A DNA stretch of 64,000 nucleotides from Budorcas taxicolor (taxonomy: Eukaryota > Chordata > Mammalia > Artiodactyla > Bovidae). Made by a program: the position numbers and the translations under genes. Where the stretch lies: contig NC_068911.1 in the NCBI RefSeq assembly GCF_023091745.1, positions 163,604,004-163,668,003 of the forward strand, read 5' to 3'. Shown here piece after piece: positions 44,904 through 54,145 of the stretch (its first letter is position 1; each line of letters begins with the position of its first letter). The notes beneath the pieces were generated by a model that saw only the letters and a program-made list of their open reading frames with translations, did not search any database and had not been told where the DNA came from.

Positions 44904-46624
44904 GAAGTTCCTAGCAGATTTATTTTTTGGAAAGTTGTAGACCTTTTTAAAAATTTTAGTGACATTTTAATTGGGGGCTTTAGGAATGTTTATGGATTTC
45001 ATAGCAGGAAGCTTAGCAAGAAAATGATGAAATTGGACAAATCATGCTCAGATTCATGTCCAGGCCTCCTGGAGGAATCGTGGCAGTGAGACCCAGGGCA
45101 ATCACATACTCCTGTAATCCATAGGCATCTGGTAGCAACCAAGTGGGACAGAGGCGCTGATGAAGATGATCCAACTAGCTGGTTGGAAAAGAGTGAATTG
45201 AGTATTTAATGTGCTTACATTAGTGCTTGCATTGGAGACATAAAACAAACCTCAGGTGATTAGCATCTTCTTTCGTGGTGACAGATGCTTCTAGATCTAA
45301 TCAAAACTTACTGGAGTTTTGTCCTTTTTCCTTACTATGCGTGAAACCAGGTTAATTGTGTGTGTGTTAAATGCTTAGGATGAAGGGGTTAAATATGTTT
45401 CCACTGTCAGAACACAGGCTAAATTCAGTTTGAGATCAATGAAGCATGCCCTTCCACTTGGCTTTGCTTACTTAGAAGAATTGCTAAATCTTCTAATGGG
45501 TCAGCTACAATTACATCAGCAATTACGCCAGAAACAAAAACTTACTTAAGGTCTATTCTGTGTGGTCACAGTAAACAATGACACTGAATTACCTACTGCT
45601 TTTAAAGAAAAAAAAAAAAAATCTGCTTTTTCAGTACAGACCAAGGGAAAATAAACTTTTTATTAAATTCTGCATTATGGTCATTCAGGTGAAAGAGATT
45701 GTCAGCCAAGGCAGAGAACAAGGAAGAAAGCACGTAGGTTGAAGAAAAGGAAAGAATGGAGGTGACATGGAGTCCGAAAGCATGAAGGCCAGACATCCAG
45801 GACCCAGGGGTTGAGAAAGCATGGGTGTGGGAGTGGTGGAGAAAGGGGACCAACTGGGGCAAAGAGACTCACTCCTGTGGGACACAGAGGGGCAGCCCTT
45901 GGAGATCATCCAGGCCAGAGAGAAAAGAGGTGGCGAAAGGGACAGCCTCCGAGCCCTGTATCCAGGGAGGCTGTATCCAGAGGTGTCACAAGCCTGTCAT
46001 TGGAGCCCCAGGAGGAGAAGGGAGAGGTAATGAGGAGAAAAAAAGGCTGAATAGACAACGATGAAAAAACATGGCCATAGTAACACGGTATCTGGGAATG
46101 GGAAACCCCCAAATGCTTGGAAATTAAACAGCACAATTGTATTAGTTTTCTATCGCTTCGTAAAAAACTATCTCAGGGTTTAACGTCTTTTGAAAAATTA
46201 ATGCCTCACAGTTTCTAGAGGACAGAAGTTGGGGAGCGCATTAGCTGTGTGGTGCTGGCCAAGAGTCTGTCCTTCAATTCAGCTCAGGCAGCCGAGGGCA
46301 GAGGGTCCGCTTCGAAGCCCGTTGTCACATTGGCTATTGTCCGGGGACCTCGTTTCCCAGCCAGTGGCCTCCCCACAGGGCTTGTCTCTACATGGCAGCT
46401 GGCGTACCCACTGAGGGATCCTAGAGAGACGGAGAGTGAGCCAGACAGCAGCCACAGGCTCCCTGGGATGTGTGGAGAGAGTAGCATGGAGACATCCACA
46501 CTACCGCGTGTGAAATAGACAGCCCAGGGGAATTTGCGGTGTGACTCCAGGAACTCACACCGGGGCTCTGTAACAACCTGGAGAAGTGGGATGGGAGGGA
46601 GGTCGGGGGGAGGTTCAAGAGTGA

Positions 46625-46735
46625 AGGGACACAGCTATACCTATCGCTGATTCATGTTGATGTTTGGCAGAAACCAACACAATATTGTGGAGCAACTATC
46701 CTTCAATTAAAAATAAATAAATTTAATTATATATA
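46625..46735 (+). repeat. Ruminant L1 3' tail
   Basis: GGACACAGCTATACCTATCG, GTTGATGTTTGGCAGAAACC and CCTTCAATTAAAAATAAATA form the typical L1 3' end with A-rich tail, followed by a short AT tract, 20 bases before the provirus. Confidence 0.8.
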
Positions 46736-46761
46736 TATATAAAGACGTGGTTACATTGACC

Positions 46762-47263
46762 TGTTGCCCTAATGGTTCGGGAGCAAGAGCTGAGCATGAA
46801 GACAGAACACGAAATCTGGTGCAGTGGGTCAGGGGCCCTGCAGCCTCTATTGGACTGAGGTGCAGAGTCCACTCTGAGTCCAGCTTTTGTTCCTAATTGC
46901 AGACTTTCTTTGATCTTATCTTTCTCAAGACACTAACTGTACTGACAGGGTCTAGATCTCCTTGTTTTTACCCCTGGGTGTTCCCTTCTGGGCTGGTCTC
47001 GGGAACAATCAGCAAGTGCTTAGGCGGCGTTCAGGTCCGACTCCAACCCAGTGTTCCAAGGTCCATGCTCTCATGATCCCAGCCATACTCCCTTCTGGGT
47101 CTGGCCTTGGGGTTTGTAACAAGGCGATTATTTTAAGAAAAACATGAACAATAATCATTAACTGATAATCCCTCAGTTTCTTAATATATGCTATTTTCCC
47201 AGATTCTGTTTCTGTGGAATTTCTCAAAGCTGTGAAAATACATTATTAGGAATTCCCACTACA
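46762..47263 (-). repeat. Provirus 3' LTR
   Basis: The LTR is 502 bases and starts (minus strand) TGTAGTGGGAATTCC and ends GGGCAACA. It pairs with the copy at 52747-53232. Differences include an extra 10 bases (around CTGATAATCC) absent from the other copy. Confidence 0.93.
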
Positions 47264-47282
47264 TCTCCCCCGTTTTGTTTTT
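47264..47282 (-). promoter_or_regulatory. Provirus polypurine tract
   Basis: Directly upstream of the 3' LTR, the minus strand reads AAAACAAAACGGGGGAGA, then the LTR's TGTAGTGGG. This is the expected plus-strand primer site for retroviral reverse transcription. Confidence 0.85.
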
Positions 47283-47328
47283 GTAGGAGTAGATATGCCA
47301 ACCGAGCAACTTCTTTCTTCATCAATTC

Positions 47329-48025
47329 TCAGATGGTTTCTCTCATGCACCTGAGGACTAGACACAAGACAGTCAAAAATAGACATCCTGATATTATGGT
47401 ACCAAGCAATCCTCCTCCCAAAGTTTTAATCCACATCATGGGGTTAAGTTTATGTAAGCTTTCCTCAATTTCTTCAAATAAATCGGTTTCTGGGAGTAGT
47501 TGTAAGTGAGCGTTCTGTATATTAGAAATAGTAGCCTGTAATTGAGAAATACCTAAGGATAGATTATCACAAATGTGTCCTCTCAAATGCTTAGATAATT
47601 GATCCCAAGTATATGCACTTCGATTCTACTTGTGAGGTGTGACACAAAATGAAGAGATATTCCAATAACACTTAAGATGAATTTGTAATTTGAAATTTTG
47701 TACTTCATCCCCTAGTAGGAGAACTGCATTTCTAAATCAATCAATCATTCATTAATTTCTTGGTGTATGTGGGTTTGACTTCTCCAGGCAGAACTTGCAT
47801 TTTGGTGCCATGCTGAACCAGTGTAGCTGTTTGTATAGTTTGACACATTGCCACCCCAGCTACTACCTCGGTCATGGCTATAGCAATAATTCCCATAATA
47901 GCTGCTACAAGTCCAGTAAACCTTTTGGAACATTGTAGTACTTTCTTTGTAACCTTTAAAAGAGCATGTGTTTCAGGGGAGCCTTCCCAGGGTCTGGTTT
48001 GATTTACTGGAAGCCATATTCCCAA
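47329..48025 (-). pseudogene. Provirus env, transmembrane subunit remnant
   Basis: Two open pieces remain (47741-48025 and 47329-47586). The first holds a degraded cleavage site reading C-S-K-R followed by a hydrophobic fusion-peptide-like run (G-L-V-A-A-I-M-G-I-I-A-I-A-M). The second holds a heptad-like helix and a membrane span (L-G-T-I-I-S-G-C-L-F-L-T-V-L-C-L) ending in a short basic tail. About 150 bases of disrupted sequence separate them. The pattern fits class II ERV env. Not functional as seen. Confidence 0.85.
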
Positions 48026-48059
48026 TCTCCTTCTTAGTATAACAAATGAGTGATGAGAA

Positions 48060-48894
48060 TTATAAAGAATTTAAGCAGGTATATAATTTGCAATCCTGGC
48101 AAGAAAGTGCTTGTACACTTGCAGTGATAGAAATTGTTCCTTTCAAGAACACAGAAGGATCTCTCACATAAGCATGAATATAAAATGTCCAGTTTGTACT
48201 GGTGTTAAATGTCAATGAATAATTAGTTTTATTGGAATAATGTCCATCCCAAATTTGGAATTTTTCAAGACCTAAAGCCAATTCCCAAATCCCTCCTTGC
48301 CCTCTTCCTTGACCTAACTGTGGAAGGGGGCTGACTTGCCACTACCATGCCATATAATTGGATGATCTGCAAGAGTCGCAATATTGGTATGGTTAAAGAC
48401 TTTATGCACCTGCCAACGCAGCCTTTTGTGAGGATTGCAGGACTGATTTTGATGAGAGCAATTAGAGACTGCATACCTGTAGGGGACTAGTCCCATACAA
48501 TTCCATAAGAACCATTAATCAAAATTACTCCCTCAGCCCCTCGGCAGTTATCCCACTGAATACGATCTTGTTTTTCAGTCCACAGCTCATGATACTCGCC
48601 TAAAGGTCTGTCTGATTTGGTGTCATTATTGGGTTCTGAGTTATTATAAGCAAAACTCAGACCAGAGAGAAGATGTAGCTGAACCTTAGGATAGTTATGA
48701 TTTAAAGAATTAGTGGACAGCCAGGCTTGAATAGATAATTTAAGACATCCTGTAGCCGGTCCTACACAAATTGGCCAAGATTCATACCCATAAGTAACAT
48801 TGAAAGGAGTCCTTTTTTCTTGTTTAAAAAGAAGAGGACGTGTATCTTCAGGCCCTGGTATCCAGGAAGAATCATTAACATAAATGGGGATCAT
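48060..48894 (-). pseudogene. Provirus env, surface subunit remnant
   Basis: The open piece at 48487-48894 (135 codons) starts I-P-I-Y-V-N-D-S-S-W-I-P-G-P and carries several N-x-S/T glycosylation sites and paired cysteines. Further pieces follow at 48314-48496 and 48060-48281, the last with C-Q-D-C-K-L-Y-T-C. The W-x-P-G-P and C-x-x-C features and order match ERV-K-type surface glycoproteins. Stops and frame changes separate the pieces. Confidence 0.85.
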
Positions 48895-48967
48895 AGAATC
48901 CCCCCAGTCAACGGGTTTTAGTAGTGGGAGGCTACGTATGTATGCCCAATAAGTATAATTTTTAGAT

Positions 48968-49189
48968 TCAGCTGTTGCTAGGGGGTATACTCACTGCAGT
49001 GGTGATATGAGCAAACATGGCAACAGCCAGATTGTTAGGAGAGACAGCTTTCCCTTCATTTTCTAAGATCTCCTCTGATTTCCGTGATAACCTCTTAATT
49101 TGTCCCCAGGTGGGGATCTTGTTCCAATACGTCAACGGGAGGGGAATCATTATCTTTGTCTGTCTCAGACTCAAGCCTTTGAAACTCAT
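48968..49189 (-). pseudogene. Provirus env leader region remnant
   Basis: A 73-codon open piece (L-P-L-T-Y-W-N-K-I-P-T-W-G-Q-I-K-R-L) ends in a hydrophobic run (N-N-L-A-V-A-M-F-A-H-I-T-T-A-V), consistent with the long basic-then-hydrophobic leader of ERV-K env. It begins close after the integrase remnant, showing that the integrase core is deleted. Confidence 0.65.
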
Positions 49190-49299
49190 TATTGGGGGCT
49201 CTACGTCTCATACGAAGTGTCTCTCCTGCGGGATATGATACGGTTTCAGATGACACGAGGGAATCCAAACGGGTGTTTCTGAATCACCTGGCGAAACTC

Positions 49300-49555
49300 C
49301 CAAGGCTTCTGTTGGAGATGTGGTCATTGCAACCGTCTGACATGTAGGTCAAGTCTGCACAATCTGTTTTGGTTGAGCCCAAGTGATATGAGACTTGGTT
49401 TTTAAACTTTTTGAATTACAGTGTGTCAGATCACGAAAGGCTGATGCCTCTGTAAAGGCTGGAAATAAAATGGCATCGGCTTGAGCATTTCCTTCTGGTA
49501 AGGGCCCTGGTAAATTAATATGAGCCCGAATGTGAGTAATGTAGAATGGAAATTG
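49300..49555 (-). pseudogene. Provirus integrase N-terminal (zinc-binding) remnant
   Basis: On the minus strand, H-I-R-A-H is followed by L-T-H-C-N-S-K and then T-C-P-T-C-Q, the H-H-C-C zinc-binding pattern of retroviral integrases. The catalytic core that should follow is absent: env leader sequence starts within about 110-300 bases. Frame breaks occur. Confidence 0.75.
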
Positions 49556-49870
49556 TCAGTGTCTAATCACCAGATGTAAATTTGTAAAAAGAGCGTATAA
49601 TGTGGATGGGATAGTATCTGTAATAGTTGCTGTTTCTATATGTTTAGTGACATGTGCAGAATATTGAGAATCAGATAAGATATTAATTGCTTGGGGATTA
49701 CTTTGTAATGCGTGTATAATAGCCAGAATTTCTGCTTGTTGTGCAGAATATCCAGGTGTTTCAATAACTAGCATAAACACGCCTGTATATCCTGCTTTTC
49801 CTCGGGTAATGCCATCTGTAAAAATGAAAAGAGCAAAGGGAATGGGGTTGACACTAGTAATTTTAGGCAA
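49556..49870 (-). pseudogene. Provirus RNase H remnant
   Basis: A 104-codon open piece shows F-T-D-G (first catalytic Asp), A-Q-Q-A-E (Glu) and I-L-S-D-S-Q-Y (Asp) in the right order for retroviral RNase H. The upstream and downstream joins are in other frames. Confidence 0.88.
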
Positions 49871-49939
49871 AATCCATCTTGTTTGTTTTTAAAACTGCCA
49901 GATAAGTAAATCAGGATAGTGGCTGTCGATTTGTCCAAT

Positions 49940-51240
49940 ATAGTCAGCTAAAGCTAGTTGCCGAGATAGTGAATTTCGAAGAGAATGTTTAATTCTTTGG
50001 AGGTTAGTGTAGTACAAGTAAGGCAGGGATCATGTCCAGTAAGTTGTTGAACACGTTCTCTTCCTTTTAGAATTATAGTGGCTATCATGTCTAAATAAGG
50101 GGTAATAGGTTTTCTTTGTGAATTAGCTAAGAATATCCCTTCAGTTTGCATAATCAACCCAGTAGGGGAATGAGGGGTAGGGAAGACAAACAACTGGAGG
50201 GGTTCTAAAGGGTCTATTCTGTCTCTTTGGCAGTTTTGTACTGCTTGTTCTATGATCGCTAGTTCTTTCTCAGCCTCAGGAGTTAGTTCTCAGGAGCTAA
50301 TAAGCTCTGGATTTCCTCTTAATAGAATACATGGGATAAAGGATAAACTGGAATCCCTAACTTAGGTTGAATCCAGTTAATGTTTCCTAGTAATTTTTAT
50401 AAGTCATTTAGAGTTTTAATTGAGTCTCTGTGTATTTACACCTTTTATGGTTTGATTGTAGTACAGGTAAATATACTTCCTAAGCACTGAGAAGGTTGAG
50501 TGTATTCTAGTTTATCAGGAGCCAAATACAAGCCAGCATATTTTTAGCATTCCGTTTAGCTTTAAAAAAAATTCCTATAGGCTATCAATATCAGGTAAGG
50601 CACATAATATATCATCCATATAATGAATGATATATGCATGAGGGAATCATTGCTGTGCAAGGTGCAAAATTTTGACAAATACTGGGACTGCTAAGCATAT
50701 CTTGAGGTATTGAAATATTGAATATTGAAATCTTTTATGTGGCTCCTTTAAATTAATGGAAGGAACTGAAAAGGCGAATCCAGGTTGATCATCAGGGTGT
50801 AAAGGAGTAGTGAAAAAACAATCTTTAAGGTCAATAACAAAACAAATGCCAGTTTCTTGGAATCATATTAGGATTAGGTAGGCCAGGCTGTGAAGCACCC
50901 ATTGGAACAATAATAGCATTAACAGCTCTCAGATCAGTAAGTCTTCTGAATTTGCCAGATTTCTTTTGTATGAACACCAGAGAATTCCAAATGCTAAAGG
51001 ACTCAATAATATGTCCCTTGCTCAGCTGTTCATTAACTAATTCATGTAAAGCCTCCAGTTTTTCTTGTTTAGAGGCCGCGGCTCTATCCACACAGGTCAA
51101 TCAGTTTTCCAATTAAGGTATGGGTGTGGGTGGAGGAAGATTAATATGAGCAGTGGCCATTAAAGAAAAGGGGGTGGTTTGAAATCTTGAGTAGTCAAAG
51201 GATAAAGTCTTCCTTGTTGATTTTTGCCCAGTCCCAATCC
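49940..51240 (-). pseudogene. Provirus reverse transcriptase remnant (YMDD kept)
   Basis: The 50831-51100 piece shows L-V-N-E-Q-L-S-K-G-H-I, W-N-S-L-V-F-I-Q-K-K-S-G-K-F-R and L-T-D-L-R-A-V-N, the fingers region of betaretroviral RT. After a frame change, the catalytic box Y-M-D-D is intact at 50611-50622. A connection-domain piece is open at 49954-50193. At least three frame breaks separate these. Confidence 0.9.
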
Positions 51241-51694
51241 TGGTGTATAACCTTGATTGAACACAATTTGGCAATTGGCCTCCATCTATTGATTTGGAGG
51301 AATATGTATCTCAGCATGCCATTGTTCCAAGAGATCATGACCCCATAGATTGACAGGTATAGCAGCCATATAAGGTTGGATAGTGGCTGGTTGTTTATCA
51401 GGCCCTGAACAAGACAGTACCATAGTACTTTGTTTTAGTCCTGTGCCTGTCCTAGACCTACAATAGATATTGGAGCAGACCTAGTTGGCCATGCATTAGG
51501 CCAGTGTTTAGAGCTGATGATAGAAACCTTGGCTCCAGCATCTATTGAACCTTGAATGTTTTGCCACTTATATTGACTTGACAAGTGGGTCTGGATTCCA
51601 AAATCTTTTCAGTGAGAAAAATACCAGCCTTGGCTGTGCTTCCAAATGCCCTGGAGCCCTCCTTTTTGTCTGACTGTCCTATACCCACATAGTG
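51240..51694 (-). pseudogene. Provirus dUTPase C-end and protease remnant
   Basis: From right to left: a glycine-rich E-G-S-R-A-F-G-S-T run (51620-51690), like dUTPase motif 5. Then, after a frame change, the protease active-site area reads I-D-A-G-A-K (51532-51558), with Ala where the catalytic D-T/S-G triad needs Thr or Ser. N-L-W-G-H-D-L-L follows near 51330. Stops interrupt it. Confidence 0.8.
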
Positions 51695-52004
51695 AAGTGA
51701 AAGTCACTCAGCCATGTCTTGACTGTTTGCAACCCCATGGACTATACAGTTCATGGAATTCTCCAGGCCAGAATACTGGAGCGGGTAGCCTTTCCCTTCT
51801 CCAGGGGATCTTCCCAATCTTGGGATTGAACCCAGGTCTCCCACGTTGCAGGTGGATTCTTTACCAGCTGAGCCACAGAGGAAGCCCAGGAATACTGGAG
51901 TGGGTAGTCTATCCCTTCTCCAGAGGATCTTCCCGACCCAGGAATCAAACTGGGGTCTTCTGCATTGCAGGCAGATTTTTTACCAGCTGAGCAATGAGGG
52001 AAGC
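51695..52004 (-). repeat. Bov-A2 dimeric SINE inside the provirus
   Basis: It reads TGAAGTGAAAGTCACTCAGC, a dimer junction at GAGCCACAGAGGAAGCCCAG (about 51869-51888), and ends GAGCAATGAGGGAAGC. It splits the proviral dUTPase between its motif 4-like and motif 5-like parts, so it inserted after the provirus. Confidence 0.92.
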
Positions 52005-52125
52005 AGAGCAATCCTATCCCCTTTAGAAACCTTCCAGGGAAGAGTGGTAGAGGCCATAACCTTCAATTCTCCTTCATAATCATTGTCTGTAACTCAGTTT
52101 ATGCATTTGAACTCCCCGGGAAGTC
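52005..52125 (-). pseudogene. Provirus dUTPase remnant, N-side
   Basis: The minus strand reads D-N-D-Y-E-G-E-L-K-V-M and then K-G-D-R-I-A, the two conserved blocks preceding the C-terminal motif of retroviral dUTPases. Presence of a dUTPase in the pro frame is a betaretrovirus trait. It is cut on the left by the SINE. Confidence 0.75.
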
Positions 52126-52611
52126 AGCCCCGATCTTCCCCACAATAATCCAACTGTCCCCCGTGGAAGTGGAGGACGGTGGGAAGGAGCCAGAGGAAAA
52201 AAAATCCCTCATCATTTTCTTCGGGAGCCAAGGAAACAGGTTTCGAAGATGGCTTGCGCATTTCCCCAGTCTTTACATATTCTAGTTTTTCAAGAGTCAT
52301 CATCACTTTCATCAAAAGAATCAGAAGTCTGCAAAGGTTCCACCACTGACTTAATTAATGCCCAAGTACTCCAGGTAGAAACAGGGAGCAGAGTCCCTTT
52401 TGCATGTTCTTGTTTTTAACTCCGCTCCAACCTTTTCCCAGACTTTCAAATCTAAGATCTCTCTTGACAGGAACCAGCAGCAATATTTATCCACTGCTTG
52501 CAACAATTCTAATAATCGCCCTTCACTAATAGAAGCTCCTCCCACTTTTAAGAGCTGTCTTAGTAAACAAATATACAGGCAATGGTGTTCTGCACTCCCA
52601 ACATTTCCCAT
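52124..52611 (-). pseudogene. Provirus gag matrix remnant
   Basis: An ATG at 52611 opens M-G-N-V-G-S, with glycine in position 2 as needed for myristoylation. It continues with a helical matrix-like stretch (C-L-L-R-Q-L-L-K-V-G-G) and W-E-K-V-G-A-E-L-K, stopping at 52351. An acidic D-S-F-D-E-S-D-D-D-S stretch follows in another frame. Capsid and nucleocapsid are missing: the next recognisable sequence is dUTPase. Confidence 0.8.
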
Positions 52612-52726
52612 TTTAACCCCAATTAAATGCCAGAAGGACTTACCAGTGGGAATTTTCAGAGGCCTCTTAACCATCCCAAGTTCTGCATCGCTGTAGTTTT
52701 ACTCGCTTGTAGGGTCTTCTGCTCCG

Positions 52727-52744
52727 GCCCCACGTTGGGCACCA
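52727..52744 (-). promoter_or_regulatory. Provirus primer binding site, tRNA-Lys(1,2) type
   Basis: Two bases after the 5' LTR the minus strand reads TGGTGCCCAACGTGGGGC. This differs at one base (T for C at position 4) from the 18-base site complementary to tRNA-Lys(1,2) used by betaretroviruses and the ERV-K group. Confidence 0.92.
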
Positions 52745-52746
52745 GT

Positions 52747-53232
52747 TGTTGCCCTAACGGTCCTGGGAGTGAGTAACGGGAATGAAGACAGAATACGATT
52801 TTTGGTGCAATGAGTCAGGGGCCCTGCAGCCTCTATTGGACTGAGGTGCAGAGTCCACTCTGAGTCCAGCTTTCGTTCCTAATTGCAGACTTTCTTTGAT
52901 CTTATCTTTCTCAAGACACTACGCTGACATAGTGTAGATCTCCTTGTTTTTACCCCAGGCCATTCCCTTCTGGGCTGGTCCCAGAAGCAATCAGCAAGTC
53001 CTTAAGCAGTGTTCATGCCTGACGCCTTGGTCTTCCAAGGTCCATGCACTCATGATCCCAGCCATACTCCCTTCTGGGTCTGGCCTTGGGGTTTGTAACA
53101 AGGCGATTATTCTAAGAAAAACATGGAATATAATCATTAACATAGTTTCTTAATATATGCTGTTTTTCCAGATTCTATTTCTGTGGAATTTCTCAAGGCT
53201 GTGAAAGTACATTATTAGGAATTCCCACTACA
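52747..53232 (-). repeat. Provirus 5' LTR
   Basis: The LTR is 486 bases, from TGTAGTGGGAATTCC to GGGCAACA on the minus strand, followed outside by the target repeat TTGACC. Hand alignment with 46762-47263 gives about 50 substitutions over about 475 positions plus a few indels. No clear TATA box or poly-A signal was recognised. Confidence 0.93.
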
Positions 53233-53381
53233 TTGACCAGCCCAGGAACAGTGTAGGGGGACACTCAGGAGTATGAATTCCAGGAGGTGGGGTCATGTTG
53301 GAGCCTGTCTGCCACTCGCTTCTAAGTCATCTCTGGATCAGAGAAGTCACAGTGAAATTAGGGCTATTAATCTTTTGACAT

Positions 53382-53593
53382 CATCATCATAGTGAAGTCG
53401 CTCAGTCGTGTCGACTCTTTACGACCCTGTGGACTGTAGCCCACCACGCTCCTCCATCCATGGGGTTTTCCAGGCAAGAGTACTGGAGTGGGTTGCCATC
53501 TCCTTCTCCAAGGGATCTTCCCGACCCAGGGATCGAACCTAGGTCTCCCACATTGCAGACAAGGTGCGTTACCATCTGAGCCACCAGGGAAGC
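53382..53593 (-). repeat. Bov-tA SINE, reverse, with perfect 12-bp duplication
   Basis: It reads GTGAAGTCGCTCAGTCGTG to GAGCCACCAGGGAAGC. ATCTTTTGACAT repeats at 53370-53381 and 53594-53605. Confidence 0.93.
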
Positions 53594-53769
53594 ATCTTTT
53601 GACATATATTACAAATATTTCCCGAACTTTTCATTTGTCTTTTAGTTATGGGACTTTGGTCATATGGCAGTTAACTCTATAGTTAAATCTATTGATATTG
53701 TTCTTTATAATTTCTGATATAAGTTTCTATACACCCTGTGAATTATTAACTTTAAAAAGAAAATGTGGG

Positions 53770-54145
53770 AAACTTCTCTTGTTGTCTAGTGGCTAAGACT
53801 CCACACTCCCAGTGCAGGAGTCTGAGGTTCAATCCCTACAGGAAACTGGATCCGACCTTCTAATAGATCCTAGAATGTATTCACTCAGTCGTGTCTGACT
53901 CTTTGCGACCCCATGGACTGTAGCCCACCAGGCTCCTCAGTCCATGGAATTTTCCAGGCAAGAGTACTAGAGTTGCCACTTCCTTCTCCAGGGGATCTTC
54001 CCAACCCAGGGATCGAACCCGGGTCTCCCGCACTGCAGGCAGACTCTTTACCGTCTGAGCCATGAGGGAAGCCCCAGGATCTAGTAGATCCTGCATACCT
54101 CAATACAGACCCAGCACAGCCAAATAAATAATAAAAAGAAAGCGT
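53770..54145 (+). repeat. CHR-type SINE interrupted by a Bov-tA
   Basis: Left part GGAAACTTCTCTTGTTGTCT to GGAAACTGGATCCGACC; right part CAATACAGACCCAGCACAGC with CAAATAAATAATAAAAAG. A reverse Bov-tA (about 53871-54080) splits it. Confidence 0.85.
53871..54080 (-). repeat. Bov-tA SINE, reverse, nested in a CHR SINE
   Basis: It reads TATTCACTCAGTCGTGTCTG to GAGCCATGAGGGAAGCCCC. The flanks TCTAATAGATCCT (53858-53870) and TCTAGTAGATCCT (about 54081-54093) look like a target duplication with one mismatch. Confidence 0.88.

Larger units (their letters stand above)
46762..53232 (-). mobile_element. Class II (ERV-K type, betaretrovirus-like) provirus, defective
   Basis: This is a 6471-base endogenous retrovirus antisense to ARMC9. 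It is bounded by two LTRs with TGT...ACA ends and a perfect 6-base target duplication TTGACC (46756-46761 and 53233-53238), the length made by betaretroviral integrases. Reading right to left: 5' LTR, tRNA-Lys(1,2)-type primer site, gag matrix remnant, dUTPase, protease, reverse transcriptase, RNase H, integrase N-terminal end, env surface and transmembrane parts, polypurine tract, 3' LTR. Most of gag and the integrase core are missing, stops and frameshifts occur throughout, and a Bov-A2 sits in the dUTPase. It cannot encode a functional virus. By hand alignment the LTRs differ at roughly one position in nine or ten, so the insertion is old. Confidence 0.93.

Noticed and set aside
45811..46064. 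Three overlapping 69-79-codon plus-strand frames
   Set aside because: Overlapping frames in purine-rich sequence; no recognisable product.
48265..48474. R-S-R-K-R-A-R-R furin-like motif in the env region
   Set aside because: It lies in a frame other than the neighbouring surface-subunit sequence, so it is a shadow; the real cleavage area is near 47950.
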